This document shows, piece by piece, positions 54,548 through 63,966 of a stretch of DNA of 64,000 nucleotides; the stretch's first letter is position 1, and the number at the start of each line of letters is the position of its first letter. The notes beneath the pieces were generated by a model. That model made no database searches, had not been told where the DNA came from, and saw only the letters and a program-made list of their open reading frames with translations. The stretch is from Mesorhizobium sp. (GTDB lineage Bacteria > Pseudomonadota > Alphaproteobacteria > Rhizobiales > Rhizobiaceae): NCBI GenBank assembly GCA_004017535.1, contig SAJS01000022.1, positions 39,231-103,230 of the forward strand. The letters run 5' to 3'. The position numbers and the translations under genes were made by a program.

Positions 54548-54993
54548 TTTCGCATCCTGCTAATAAGTGGCAGATCGGCCACAGGCATCTCCCGCTTTCG
54601 GCGATTTCTGGCCTGTCGGGTGGCCATTTTCTGCGAAGTCGAGTATAGGACCATCATCGTCAACCCGAACCGAATGGAGGGGAACACATGATGACCATGC
54701 ACATCCAGCGCCTCTCCTGGGCTCTCCTATGCCCAATGGCGGTTTCGGTACGACGATTCTTCTGACACTTTAAGTCTTCATCGCACCGATTCCCGCCGAA
54801 CCCAGTTTTCGGCCTTCGAAGGAATCTTGCGATGTTTTTCAAACTGCCAAAGGGGCGCCGCGCCCCAGCTGAACGTGTAGAGATCGACGCTTGCCGCGCC
54901 GTTACGACCGATTGGATCCGCGCCTTCGGTCGAATGCCGGGGATCGAGGCCGTATCACCCTTTTTAACGCATTTGCATATGGAGGACGGACCG
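54548..54993. other. 446-bp gap trmL / unknown gene
   Basis: Mostly noncoding. The only candidate is a 25-codon ORF at 54688-54765 with a strong ribosome site (listed separately). The in-frame upstream extension of the next gene (from ATG 54832) has weaker GC3 and is not used. Confidence 0.5.
54688..54765 (+). CDS. Possible small ORF, 25 aa
   Basis: MMTMHIQRLSWALLCPMAVSVRRFF. GGAGGGG lies five bases before ATG 54688, an unusually strong site. No homology recognised; could be a leader peptide or chance. Not counted as a firm gene. Confidence 0.25.
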   Translation: MMTMHIQRLSWALLCPMAVSVRRFF

Positions 54994-55410
54994 ATGTTCG
55001 ATCCCTACAAGATACCGGGTTCAAGAAGCCTGCATGAACGTAAGGCGGCGACCTGGGCGCTGCTGATCGGCGAGACCTATTCGTCGGCGGTGCATGCCGA
55101 GGAACGGCGCAGGCCGCATCGCGGCATGCTGCCGGACGTCGATTTCTCGCGCGCGGTGCCCGACCACAGCCGGCCGACGCTGGTGCGCCGGATCATCCGT
55201 CTGTTCCGGCCGGGCGACAGGAACCAGGCAGGCTGCGGCTTTTCGTCGGGAAGCTCGGCGCCGTCAGGATCGTCGAGCGAGCCTGTCGGCGAAATGCCGG
55301 CGAAACCCTATATTGCGAGCAGCAAGGCCGGCGATGCGGATGATTCCGTATCGCCGGCGCGCAATGCCGCGCGGCCGCAAAGCCTAGCCCATCAGTCCCG
55401 CGCCGCATGA
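54994..55410 (+). CDS. Hypothetical protein upstream of ABC exporters (138 aa)
   Basis: MFDPYKIPGSRSLHERKAATWALLIGETYSSAVHAEERRRPHRG... Ser/Arg/Pro-rich, probably disordered C-terminal half. No signal peptide or domain recognised. ATG 54994 is chosen because GGAGG sits 8 bases upstream; ATG 54832 in the same frame is the alternative. 27 bp ahead of the first ABC gene, so probably co-transcribed. Confidence 0.5.
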   Translation: MFDPYKIPGSRSLHERKAATWALLIGETYSSAVHAEERRRPHRGMLPDVDFSRAVPDHSRPTLVRRIIRLFRPGDRNQAGCGFSSGSSAPSGSSSEPVGEMPAKPYIASSKAGDADDSVSPARNAARPQSLAHQSRAA

Positions 55411-55437
55411 GCGCGCATAGCATCGTGAGTGCCTGGA

Positions 55438-57318
55438 ATGTTCCGCTGGTTTGAACAGAGGCTCGATCCGTTTCCTGCCGCGGAGCCGGTCGAGCCGCCA
55501 AAGACGCTGGTCGCGTTTTGCGTGCATTACACGCGCGGCGCCTGGCCCTACATCATCCTCGATGCGATGCTGGTGACGGCGATCTCCATCGCCGAAGTGT
55601 GGATGTTCGGCTTCATGGGCCGCATCGTCGACTGGCTGTCGGGGCAGAACCGCGAAACCTTCCTGCAGACCGAGAGCTGGAAGCTCGCCGGCATGGCTTT
55701 TGTCGTGCTGTTCGCGCTGCCGGGCACGGTCTGGCTGCATTCGCTGCTCAACCAGCAGACACTGATGGGCAACTATCCCATGCGCATCCGCTGGCAGGTA
55801 CATCGCTACCTGCTCAAGCAATCGATGGCCTTCTACCAGGACGAGTTCGCCGGCCGCATCGCCACCAAGCTGATGCAGACGGCGCTCGCCGTGCGCGAAT
55901 GCGTGATCAAGCTGATCGACGTCTTGAACTACGTCATCGTCTATTTCCTCGGCATGCTGTTCATCGTCGGCTCGGCCGACTGGCGGCTGGCGGCACCGCT
56001 TGCCGTCTGGCTGGTCGGCTATGTCGGGCTGCTGCGCTTTTTCATCCCGCGGCTGGGCAAGGTTGGCGAGGAGCAGGCCAATGCGCGCTCGACCATGACC
56101 GGGCGCGTCGTCGACAGCTACACCAACATCCAGACGGTGAAGCTGTTCAGCCACGCGCGCCGCGAGGCGACCTTCGCCAGGGAAGGCATGGCGAGCTTCC
56201 TTGACACCGTCTACCGCTCGATGCGGCTGGTCACGGTGCTCTACGGGCTGCTCTACATCCTGAACTCGCTGCTTTTGTTCTCCGTGACGGCGATCTCGCT
56301 GTGGCTGTGGCTCGGCCAGGCGGTGACGATCGGCGCGGTCGCGGTGGTCATCGGCCTCGTGCTCAGAATGTGGGGCATGTCGCAGTGGATCATGTGGGAG
56401 ATGTCCGGCCTGTTCGAGAATATCGGCACGGTGCAGGACGGCATCCAGTCGATCTCGTTGCCGCGCCTGGTCGAAGACAGGCCGGGCGCGAAGGACATCG
56501 CCGTCAGCCAGGGTGAGATCCGCTTCGAGGACATCCGCTTCCATTACGGCAAGCAGAAGGGCGTCATCGAGAATCTGTCGCTCACCGTGAAACCCGGCGA
56601 GAAGGTCGGCATCGTCGGCCGCTCCGGCGCGGGCAAGTCGACGCTGGTCAACCTGCTGCTGCGTTTCTACGACCTGGAAAGCGGCAGGATCCTCGTCGAC
56701 GACCAGGAGATCGCGGCGGTGACGCAGGATTCGCTGCGCGCGCAGATCGGCATGGTGACGCAGGACACTTCGCTGCTGCACCGCTCGGTGAAGGAGAACA
56801 TCCTTTACGGCCGGCCGGACGCGACCGACGATATGCTCATCGAGGCGGCGCGCCGGGCTGAGGCGCTCGATTTCATCGGCGGGCTTTCCGACCACAATGG
56901 GCGCAAAGGGTTTGATGCCCATGTCGGCGACCGCGGCGTCAAACTGTCCGGCGGTCAGCGGCAGCGTATCGCGATCGCCCGCGTCATGCTGAAGGACGCG
57001 CCGATCCTGATCCTCGACGAGGCGACCTCGGCGCTCGATTCGGAGGCCGAGGCGGCGATCCAGGAGAACCTCTACAAGCTGATGCAGGGCAAGACCGTCA
57101 TTGCCATCGCGCACCGGCTGTCGACGATCGCGGCAATGGACAGGCTTGTCGTCATGGACAAGGGCCGCATCATCGAGGAGGGCTCGCATGAGGAGCTCGT
57201 CGCCAAGGGCGGACTCTACGCCCAGCTCTGGCAGCGTCAGTCGGGCGGCTTCCTGCTCGATGAGGCGCCGGCTGACCCCGCCAACGATGCGATTGCCAAA
57301 GGTGAAGCCGCCGAATGA
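55438..57318 (+). CDS. ABC transporter half-exporter, permease plus ATPase (626 aa)
   Basis: Type I exporter half: six hydrophobic segments in the first 300 residues, nucleotide-binding domain from about 350 with Walker A VGRSGAGKSTLVNLLL near 395, signature KLSGGQRQRIAIARVML near 500, Walker B APILILDEATSALDSE and H-loop VIAIAHRLSTIA. ATG 55438 chosen over GTG 55429. Overlaps the next ABC gene by 4 bp. The two genes probably form a heterodimer; substrate unknown. Confidence 0.9.
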   Translation: MFRWFEQRLDPFPAAEPVEPPKTLVAFCVHYTRGAWPYIILDAMLVTAISIAEVWMFGFMGRIVDWLSGQNRETFLQTESWKLAGMAFVVLFALPGTVWLHSLLNQQTLMGNYPMRIRWQVHRYLLKQSMAFYQDEFAGRIATKLMQTALAVRECVIKLIDVLNYVIVYFLGMLFIVGSADWRLAAPLAVWLVGYVGLLRFFIPRLGKVGEEQANARSTMTGRVVDSYTNIQTVKLFSHARREATFAREGMASFLDTVYRSMRLVTVLYGLLYILNSLLLFSVTAISLWLWLGQAVTIGAVAVVIGLVLRMWGMSQWIMWEMSGLFENIGTVQDGIQSISLPRLVEDRPGAKDIAVSQGEIRFEDIRFHYGKQKGVIENLSLTVKPGEKVGIVGRSGAGKSTLVNLLLRFYDLESGRILVDDQEIAAVTQDSLRAQIGMVTQDTSLLHRSVKENILYGRPDATDDMLIEAARRAEALDFIGGLSDHNGRKGFDAHVGDRGVKLSGGQRQRIAIARVMLKDAPILILDEATSALDSEAEAAIQENLYKLMQGKTVIAIAHRLSTIAAMDRLVVMDKGRIIEEGSHEELVAKGGLYAQLWQRQSGGFLLDEAPADPANDAIAKGEAAE

Positions 57319-59198
57319 TGCAAGCCATCTATCGCTGGTTCGAGCACTGGGTCTACCCGTTCCGCGAGCCCGCGAATCTGCGGCCGCCCGCCAGCGTCGG
57401 CGGCTTCCTGTGGCACTATGTCGGACAGGCGAAGCTCGCCTTCTTCGCCATGCTCGTCATCGGCGGCATCGCACCGCTGGTCGAGGCCGGCCTATTCTAT
57501 TTCGTCGGCAGGCTGGTCGATATCCTCGACCAGTTGCCCGGCGAGCGCAGTTGGCATGCGCTTTGGGCCGCGGCCGGCCCCGAGCTCTTGTTCATGGGCG
57601 CGGTGGTGCTCGTCATCCGCACCGCCGTGGTCGGCCTTTCGGCGCTGGTCGACGAGCAGACGATCACGCCCGGCTTCTACAATCTGGTGCGCTGGCAGGC
57701 GCACCGGCATGTCTCGCGCCAGTCCTACGCCTTCTTCCAGAACGACTTCGCCGGCCGCATCGCGACAAAGGTCTGGCAGGCCGGGCAGGCGACGGGCGAC
57801 CTGATGGAAAGCTTCATCGAGGTGGTCTGGTTCATGATCGTCTATACGGTGACGACGCTGGCGCTGGTCGCCGGGCTGGATCTGCGGCTGGCGGTCATGG
57901 TGGTGGTGTGGATCGCCGCCTTCGGCTGGCTGGCGAAACTCTATCTGCCGGCGATCCGCAAGCATGCCGAGGCGACCGCAGAGGCCGGCTCGATGATCAC
58001 TGGCCGCATCGTCGATTCCTATTCCAACGTGCAGACGCTGAAGCTGTTTTCGGCCGATGGCGATGACCGCTATATCCGCAGCGGCTTCGACATCTATCTC
58101 GACGCGCTGCGCCCGTTCACGCGCCGGCTGACCGGGGTGCGCATGGCGCTGACCATGCTCTCCGGCGTCATGATAACCGCGATCGCCGCCTTCGCCATAT
58201 ATCTCTGGGTCGAAGGCTCGATCACGGTCGGCGCCGTCGCCTTCACGCTGTCGCTGGTGCTCAGGCTGAACATGCTGCTCGGGCGACTGATGATGCAGCT
58301 CAACGGCATCCTGCGAAATCTCGGCGTGCTGGAAAATTCCAAGGCGATGATCTCGCAGCCGCTCGGCCTGACCGATGCGCCGGACGCCAAGGAGCTGGTC
58401 GTCACCGGCGGCCGCATCGACGTCAGCAACGTCACCTTCCATTACGGCAAGGGGGCAGGGGTGCTCGACGGCATCGACCTCGTCGTGCGTCCGGGCGAGA
58501 AGGTCGGGCTGGTCGGTCCGTCCGGCGCCGGCAAGACGACGCTCGCCAACCTGATCCTGCGCCTCTACGATCTGGAAGGCGGCCGGATCTTGGTCGACGG
58601 CCAGGATATCGCGCATGTGACGCAGAACTCGCTGCGCGGCAATATCGGCGTCGTCAGCCAGGACACGGCGCTATTCCACCGCTCGCTGCGCGACAACATC
58701 AAGCTCGGCATGCCGGACGCCACCGACGCGCAAGTGATCGCCGCGGCCAGGAAAGCGGAGGCGCATGACTTCATCCTGGGGCTGCGCGACACCAGAGGCC
58801 GCGCCGGCTACGAGGCCTATGTCGGCGAGCGCGGCGTGAAGCTCTCCGGCGGCCAGCGTCAGCGCGTGGCGATCGCCCGCGTCTTCCTCAAGGATGCGCC
58901 GATCCTGATTCTCGACGAGGCGACCTCGGCGCTCGATTCCGACATCGAGGCGGCGATCCAGGAGAATCTGACCAGGCTGATGGAGAACAAGACGGTGATC
59001 GCCATCGCGCATCGGCTGTCGACCATCGCGGCGCTCGACCGGCTGGTGGTGCTCGACGGTGGCCGCATCGTAGAACAGGGCACGCATGATGAGCTGGTGG
59101 CGCTCGACGGGCTCTATGCGCGGCTGTGGAAACGGCAGTCCGGCGGCTTCCTGTTCAACGAGGAAAGCGCGCTGGAAGAGACGCGGCCGGCGGAGTAG
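57315..59198 (+). CDS. ABC transporter half-exporter, permease plus ATPase (627 aa)
   Basis: Paralog of the upstream gene with the same layout: membrane domain (about 25-310), Walker A VGPSGAGKTTLANLIL near 395, signature KLSGGQRQRVAIARVFL, Walker B APILILDEATSALDSD, H-loop VIAIAHRLSTIAALD. Both NBDs keep all catalytic motifs, so a symmetric-function heterodimer is likely. Start ATG overlaps the previous stop. Typical lipid/drug/peptide exporter architecture (MsbA/LmrCD-like). Confidence 0.9.
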   Translation: MMQAIYRWFEHWVYPFREPANLRPPASVGGFLWHYVGQAKLAFFAMLVIGGIAPLVEAGLFYFVGRLVDILDQLPGERSWHALWAAAGPELLFMGAVVLVIRTAVVGLSALVDEQTITPGFYNLVRWQAHRHVSRQSYAFFQNDFAGRIATKVWQAGQATGDLMESFIEVVWFMIVYTVTTLALVAGLDLRLAVMVVVWIAAFGWLAKLYLPAIRKHAEATAEAGSMITGRIVDSYSNVQTLKLFSADGDDRYIRSGFDIYLDALRPFTRRLTGVRMALTMLSGVMITAIAAFAIYLWVEGSITVGAVAFTLSLVLRLNMLLGRLMMQLNGILRNLGVLENSKAMISQPLGLTDAPDAKELVVTGGRIDVSNVTFHYGKGAGVLDGIDLVVRPGEKVGLVGPSGAGKTTLANLILRLYDLEGGRILVDGQDIAHVTQNSLRGNIGVVSQDTALFHRSLRDNIKLGMPDATDAQVIAAARKAEAHDFILGLRDTRGRAGYEAYVGERGVKLSGGQRQRVAIARVFLKDAPILILDEATSALDSDIEAAIQENLTRLMENKTVIAIAHRLSTIAALDRLVVLDGGRIVEQGTHDELVALDGLYARLWKRQSGGFLFNEESALEETRPAE

Positions 59199-59207
59199 AA
59201 CGGCGTC

Positions 59208-59519
59208 ATGTCGGTACGCATGCCCACCAATTTCGGACGGTCAGGCGCGCAGGAAAGCGCGCTCGACCTGCTCGGCCACGAAATCCTCGCCGAAAAGGCC
59301 GCAGCGCTCGGCCGCGCCGGCCAGCGCGTGGAGGAGACTCTGGCGAAGCTGCGTGATCACGGCGAGAGCGAGCATCGTAACCGGCTGCTCAAGGAAGCCG
59401 CTGCCGCCGTCCATGCCTACTTCATCCAGCGCGAGCTCTGCGGTTTGCGCAAGCACGATGCGGTGATCCGCGAATATGATATCCCCAAGGCCGTGCTGGT
59501 CAGGCTCGGCGCCAGCTAG
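59208..59519 (+). CDS. DUF6665 family protein (103 aa)
   Basis: Small cytoplasmic helical protein MSVRMPTNFGRSGAQESALDLLGHEILAEKAAALGRAG... matching, as far as I can tell, the DUF6665 pattern of rhizobia. Follows the ABC genes by 9 bp, so probably in their operon. The 3' end overlaps the convergent hydrolase by 20 bp. Function unknown. Confidence 0.72.
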   Translation: MSVRMPTNFGRSGAQESALDLLGHEILAEKAAALGRAGQRVEETLAKLRDHGESEHRNRLLKEAAAAVHAYFIQRELCGLRKHDAVIREYDIPKAVLVRLGAS

Positions 59520-60369
59520 GCGTGATCTCTTCGCGAAAGCGTGCTAAGCGGGTTGCAAGCGCTTGCGGATTTTCGTCCGCAACGAAATGACCGCTATCCG
59601 CGATGACACCGCCATCGACGCGCGAAAGCCCTGAAGACCTTAAGCCATCGAGATAGTCGCTGATCTTACCGGACTCCGCCGAGCCCCTGAGATAGAGGAC
59701 CGGCGTGCCGATGGGGGCCGGGGGCCTGGCCTCATTGACCTTGGCGTCCTCGGCAAAGGCGCGGTACCAGTCGAAGCCCGCCTTCAGGCTTTCCGGCCGC
59801 GAATAGGCGTTTGCGTAGACATCCCTAGCTTCGGCGGGGATCCGCGACTTTTCTTTCGAAAGGATGTCGAAGAAGAAATCGAAATAAGCGCGCTGATGGC
59901 CGCTCACCAGCATCTCAGGCAGGGCCGGAATCTGATGGAAGGCGAAATGCCAGATATGCGGGTTTCGGATCACCTCCTCCCATGGAGCCACACCAGGGAT
60001 GACGACATCCATAATCACTGCGCCGGACAACTCTATGTCCCGGTCACGCAGCAGCGCGAACACAATCTGACCACCAATGTCGTGGCCGGCAACGATAACC
60101 TGCCGCAGGCCGCAAGCGCCAATCAGCCCGGCCGTCAGTTTTGCCAGATATGCCTTGTCGCCGCTTTTGGGCATGCCTTGCGAACCGCCGATGCCGGGCA
60201 GGTCGGGCGCGATCACGCGCTGACCGCTGGCTAACTGGTCGATGACTTTCTCGTAAGCATAAGAGCTTTGCGGCCAGCCATGCAGAAGGAGAAGCCCGGG
60301 CGCGTCGGCCGGCCCAGCTTCGCGGATGGCAACAGCCAGTCCATCTACCTCGACAGTTCGAGTTTGCAT
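59500..60369 (-). CDS. Alpha/beta hydrolase, epoxide hydrolase-like (289 aa)
   Basis: Hydrolase fold: oxyanion HGWPQSSYAY near 28, nucleophile Asp in VAGHDIGGQIVFALL near 95 (GHDxG rather than GxSxG, typical of epoxide hydrolases and haloalkane dehalogenases), His in DSGHFVADENP near 268. Cap domain in between. Substrate unknown. ATG 60369. Confidence 0.86.
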   Translation of the reverse strand: MQTRTVEVDGLAVAIREAGPADAPGLLLLHGWPQSSYAYEKVIDQLASGQRVIAPDLPGIGGSQGMPKSGDKAYLAKLTAGLIGACGLRQVIVAGHDIGGQIVFALLRDRDIELSGAVIMDVVIPGVAPWEEVIRNPHIWHFAFHQIPALPEMLVSGHQRAYFDFFFDILSKEKSRIPAEARDVYANAYSRPESLKAGFDWYRAFAEDAKVNEARPPAPIGTPVLYLRGSAESGKISDYLDGLRSSGLSRVDGGVIADSGHFVADENPQALATRLARFREEITPSWRRA

Positions 60370-60451
60370 GCTTCGATCTCCATCGATGCCCCGTCGATGG
60401 AATTAGGCTTCCGTCAGCCTTCGGACAGGTCCGACCTAGGGATTGGAGGTG

Positions 60452-60796
60452 CTATTCCAGCCATTCCGTGATGAAGTGGCCGTTCTCGTGGATGTCGGTG
60501 CTTTCGAGCGGACCGGGGCCGAGATTGGTGAATTTGTGCGGGGTGTCTGGCGGCACGATCACGATCTGGCCGGCTGTGGCCCTGATTTCCCGGTCGCCGA
60601 TGATGAACAGGCCGGTGCCGGAGCGGATGACGAAGATCTCCGCATAGGGGTGCTTGTGCAGGCGCGGGCCGGCGCCGATCCTTTCCTGATAGTTGAAGAT
60701 CAGGCAGGAATTGGCGCCGAACTGGCCGCATTGCAGCTCGCCTTTCCAGCGGTCGGGGGCGTCGGCCCAGCTGTCGCGTTCAATGACATGCGCCAT
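60452..60796 (-). CDS. Cupin domain protein (114 aa)
   Basis: Single-domain cupin: metal motif 1 RLHKHPYAEIFVIRSGTGLFIIGD near 46-68 and motif 2 IVPPDTPHKFTNLG near 80. Begins MAHVIERDSWADAPDRW. Role unknown; many small cupins are sugar or small-molecule enzymes or regulators. The ORF extension upstream to 60967 lacks character. Same direction as the hydrolase, 82 bp apart. Confidence 0.84.
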   Translation of the reverse strand: MAHVIERDSWADAPDRWKGELQCGQFGANSCLIFNYQERIGAGPRLHKHPYAEIFVIRSGTGLFIIGDREIRATAGQIVIVPPDTPHKFTNLGPGPLESTDIHENGHFITEWLE

Positions 60797-61108
60797 GACG
60801 GCAGAATAGACCGGGCCAGAAGGGGATGTCGAGGCGCGTACCGGCCCGATCTCATCCCGGATTTCCAGCAGTTTCACCCTGTCCGGCAGCATGGCGGCGG
60901 CACGCCGGTCAGGGCCGCCGCGCATCCCCGCGACAATCTGCCCTTGTGGCCTCACCCCGCTGGACAAAAACGGGCCGCACGCATAAACCGAAAATCCAAA
61001 TGCCGGAGGAATTCGCTAGCCTGTTCGCCATGCGCTGTCGGGCAGGTGCGATTGAGCGGGGACAAGGCTCGGCCTCCGGTTAGGAAGAGGCGAAAGGATC
61101 AGGCACCC
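60797..61108. other. Intergenic region cupin / petA
   Basis: 312 bp without a gene. Expected to hold the divergent promoters of petABC and the cupin gene; no clear -35/-10 pair was found. A short rightward frame ending at 61083 was not accepted. Confidence 0.4.
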
Positions 61109-61669
61109 GTGAGCGCAACCGACATCCACGATCCCAACCGTCGCGATTTTCTCTACGTAGCCACCGGCATGGCCGCCGTTGTCGGCGCGGGAGCCGTCGC
61201 GTGGCCGTTCATCGACCAGATGCGCCCCGATGCCTCGACGCTGGCTCTCGCTTCGGTCGAGGTCGACGTTTCCTCGCTGCAGCCTGGCAGCTCGCTGATC
61301 GTCAAGTGGCGCGGCAAGCCGGTGGTGGTGCGCAACCGCACCGAAAAGGAAATGAAGGACGGCGAGGCCGTCAATCTCGCCGATCTCAAGGACCCGATCG
61401 CGCGCAACGCCAACCTGCCGTCCGACGCGCCGGCGACCGACGCCAACCGTACCACGCCCGGCAAGGAAGCCTGGATGGTGATGGTGCAGGTCTGCACCCA
61501 TCTCGGCTGCATCCCGCTCGGCCAGGAAGGCGATTTCGGCGGCTGGTTCTGCCCGTGCCATGGCTCGCAATACGACACCGCCGGCCGCATCCGCAAAGGC
61601 CCGGCGCCGGAGAACATGGCGATCCCGGTATTCAAGTTCATTTCCGATACCAAGATCCTTATCGGTTGA
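61109..61669 (+). CDS. petA: Ubiquinol-cytochrome c reductase, Rieske iron-sulfur subunit
   Basis: Respiratory complex III subunit carrying the [2Fe-2S] cluster. Tat-type N-terminus with RRDFLY at 11-16 and one membrane anchor ([12 protein letters not shown]). Cluster ligands C129, H131 (CTHLGC) and C148, H151 (CPCHGS), with C134/C150 forming the disulfide. 186 aa. GTG 61109 is the start ([10 protein letters not shown]). First gene of petABC. Confidence 0.95.
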   Translation: MSATDIHDPNRRDFLYVATGMAAVVGAGAVAWPFIDQMRPDASTLALASVEVDVSSLQPGSSLIVKWRGKPVVVRNRTEKEMKDGEAVNLADLKDPIARNANLPSDAPATDANRTTPGKEAWMVMVQVCTHLGCIPLGQEGDFGGWFCPCHGSQYDTAGRIRKGPAPENMAIPVFKFISDTKILIG

Positions 61670-61685
61670 GGCAGGGGATATTTCG

Positions 61686-62987
61686 ATGAGCGAGGGACAC
61701 TCGACCTATACGCCCAAGACCGGTATCGAGCGCTGGTTCGACGCCCGCATGCCGCTGCCGCGGCTGGTCTATGACAGCTTCGTGGCCTATCCGGTGCCGC
61801 GCAACCTCAACTACATGTGGACGTTCGGCGGCATCCTGTCGATCATGCTGGTCGCGCAGATCCTGACCGGCATCGTGCTGGCGATGCACTACACGTCCGA
61901 TACCAATCTCGCCTTCGATTCGGTCGAGAAGATCATGCGCGACGTGAATTCGGGATGGCTGCTGCGTTATCTCCATTCCAACGGCGCCTCGTTCTTCTTC
62001 GTCGCCGTCTACATCCACATCTTCCGCGGCCTGTTCTACGGTTCCTACAAGGCGCCGCGCGAGTTGCTGTGGATCCTCGGCTGCATCATCTACCTGCTGA
62101 TGATGGCCACCGGCTTCATGGGCTATGTTCTGCCCTGGGGACAGATGAGCTTCTGGGGCGCCACCGTCATCACCGGCTTCTTCAGCGCCATTCCGCTGGT
62201 CGGCAACTGGATCCAGCAGCTTCTGCTCGGCGGCTTCGCTGTCGACGATCCGACGCTGAACCGGTTCTTTGCGCTGCATTATCTGTTGCCGTTCATGATC
62301 GCAGGCGTCGTGGTGCTGCACATCTGGGCGCTGCATGTCGTCGGCCAGTCGAACCCCACCGGGATCGAGGTCAAGTCGAAGACCGACACGGTCGCCTTCA
62401 CGCCCTACGCGACCATCAAGGATGCGTTCGGCATGATCGTGTTCCTGTTCGTCTTCGCCTATTTCGTCTTCTACTTGCCGAACTATCTCGGCCACCCCGA
62501 CAACTACACGGTCGCCAACCCGCTGAAGACGCCGGCCCATATCGTTCCGGAATGGTACTTCCTGCCGTTCTACGCGATCCTGCGCGCCATCACCTTCAAC
62601 ATCGGCCCGATCAACTCCAAGCTCGGCGGCGTGCTGTGCATGTTCGGCGCCATCGCCATGCTGTTCCTGGTGCCGTGGCTCGACACCTCCAAAGTGCGCT
62701 CGGCGGTCTACCGTCCGTGGTACAAGCTGTTCTTCTGGCTGTTCGTCGCCGACGCCATCCTGCTTGGATGGCTGGGCTCGCAGCCGGCGGAAGGCGCTTA
62801 CGTGTTCATGGCGCAGATGGCGACGCTGTTCTATTTCGCCTTCTTCCTGATCGTCATGCCGGTGCTCGGCCTGATCGAGACGCCGCGCAGGCTGCCGAAT
62901 TCGATCACCGAGGCGGTGCTGGAAAAGAACAAGGGCGGCAGCGGACATCCGGCAGGCGCGACCGCCGCGCCGGAAACCAAAGGCTGA
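61686..62987 (+). CDS. petB: Ubiquinol-cytochrome c reductase, cytochrome b subunit
   Basis: Core membrane subunit of complex III with two b hemes. 433 aa with eight predicted helices. Heme histidines sit in [23 protein letters not shown] (helix B) and [24 protein letters not shown] (helix D); quinone-site motif [13 protein letters not shown] near 283. ATG 61686 follows the petA stop by 16 bp. Full-length fused cytochrome b as in proteobacteria. Confidence 0.97.
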   Translation: MSEGHSTYTPKTGIERWFDARMPLPRLVYDSFVAYPVPRNLNYMWTFGGILSIMLVAQILTGIVLAMHYTSDTNLAFDSVEKIMRDVNSGWLLRYLHSNGASFFFVAVYIHIFRGLFYGSYKAPRELLWILGCIIYLLMMATGFMGYVLPWGQMSFWGATVITGFFSAIPLVGNWIQQLLLGGFAVDDPTLNRFFALHYLLPFMIAGVVVLHIWALHVVGQSNPTGIEVKSKTDTVAFTPYATIKDAFGMIVFLFVFAYFVFYLPNYLGHPDNYTVANPLKTPAHIVPEWYFLPFYAILRAITFNIGPINSKLGGVLCMFGAIAMLFLVPWLDTSKVRSAVYRPWYKLFFWLFVADAILLGWLGSQPAEGAYVFMAQMATLFYFAFFLIVMPVLGLIETPRRLPNSITEAVLEKNKGGSGHPAGATAAPETKG

Positions 62988-63007
62988 GGATCTGAGGGGA
63001 TTTGGGT

Positions 63008-63877
63008 ATGAAGAAGATTCTCACCTCGCTGGCGCTGCTCGGCCTGGTGGTCGCGGGCACCTGGATGTCAAGTGCTGGGGCCATCGCCGCGGAAGAGCAG
63101 AACCCGGCCGCTCCGACGCATTTCCCGATCAACGAGCCGAAGGAAATGAGCTGGAGCTTCGCGGGCCCGTTCGGTACCTATGACAAGGCGCAGCTGCAGC
63201 GCGGCCTCAAGGTCTATAAGGAAGTCTGCTCGGCCTGCCACTCGATGAACCTGGTGGCGTTCCGCACGCTGGAAGGGCTCGGTTATTCGGAAGCGCAAAT
63301 CAAGACGCTGGCCGCCGGATACACCATCCATGACGGCCCGAACGACGCCGGCGACATGTTCGACCGTCCCGGCAAGCCGTCGGACCACTTCCCGGCGCCG
63401 TTCCCGAACGAGCAGGCCGCGGCTTCCGCCAATGGCGGCGCCGCCCCGCCGGACATGTCGCTGCTCGCCAAGGCGCGCGGCGTCGAGCGCGGCTTCCCGC
63501 GCTTCATCTTCGACATCTTCACCCAATATGCGCAGGGCGGCCCGGACTATATCCATTCGCTGCTCACCGGCTACGACCAGACGCCGCCGGCCGGCATGGT
63601 GATCCCGGAAGGCACGCACTACAATCCGTACTTCCTGTCCGGCGTGTCGCTGAAGATGCCGAAGCCGCTCTCGGACGGCCAGGTCACCTATGACGACGGC
63701 TCGCCGCAGACTGTCGACCAGTATGCCCGTGACGTCTCGGCCTTCCTAATGTTTGCCGCCGAGCCGCATCTCGAGGACCGCAAGAAGACTGGCTTCCGCG
63801 TCATGATCTTCCTGCTGCTCTTCGGCGCGCTGGTCTACATGACCAAGCGCAGGGTGTGGGCCGACGTCGCGCACTGA
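63008..63877 (+). CDS. petC: Ubiquinol-cytochrome c reductase, cytochrome c1 subunit
   Basis: Periplasmic heme subunit of complex III. Signal peptide MKKILTSLALLGLVVAGTWMSSAGA; heme site C74-S-A-C77-H78 (VCSACHSM); sixth ligand Met in the KMPKPL region; C-terminal membrane anchor GFRVMIFLLLFGALVYMTKRRVW. 289 aa. ATG 63008, 20 bp after petB. Last gene, followed by two hairpins. Confidence 0.96.
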   Translation: MKKILTSLALLGLVVAGTWMSSAGAIAAEEQNPAAPTHFPINEPKEMSWSFAGPFGTYDKAQLQRGLKVYKEVCSACHSMNLVAFRTLEGLGYSEAQIKTLAAGYTIHDGPNDAGDMFDRPGKPSDHFPAPFPNEQAAASANGGAAPPDMSLLAKARGVERGFPRFIFDIFTQYAQGGPDYIHSLLTGYDQTPPAGMVIPEGTHYNPYFLSGVSLKMPKPLSDGQVTYDDGSPQTVDQYARDVSAFLMFAAEPHLEDRKKTGFRVMIFLLLFGALVYMTKRRVWADVAH

Positions 63878-63905
63878 GCCGCGGCCGGCTTCCAGAAAAA
63901 TGCCA

Positions 63906-63923
63906 GGGCGCCGAAAGGCGCCC
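63906..63923 (+). repeat. GC hairpin after petC
   Basis: GGGCGCC GAAA GGCGCCC: perfect 7-bp stem with a stable GAAA tetraloop, 28 bp after the petC stop. No U tract; may protect the 3' end or support termination. Confidence 0.6.
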
Positions 63924-63936
63924 TCAGACTGCTGAC

Positions 63937-63966
63937 AAACCCCGTCGAATTTCGGCGGGGTTTTGT
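63937..63966 (+). terminator. Intrinsic terminator of petABC
   Basis: CCCCGTCGA pairs with TTTCGGCGGGG-type sequence (63940-63948 with 63952-63960; one G-U pair) and continues AAA/TTT at the base, followed by TTTTGTTTT. Strong rho-independent terminator. Confidence 0.9.

Noticed and set aside
53960-54691. Rightward ORF behind the SoxR promoter
   Set aside because: Antisense to trmL for most of its length and without recognisable domain; kept only as part of the SoxR-site finding.
60826-61083. Short rightward ORF before petA
   Set aside because: No ribosome site, poor composition, lies in the expected promoter region.
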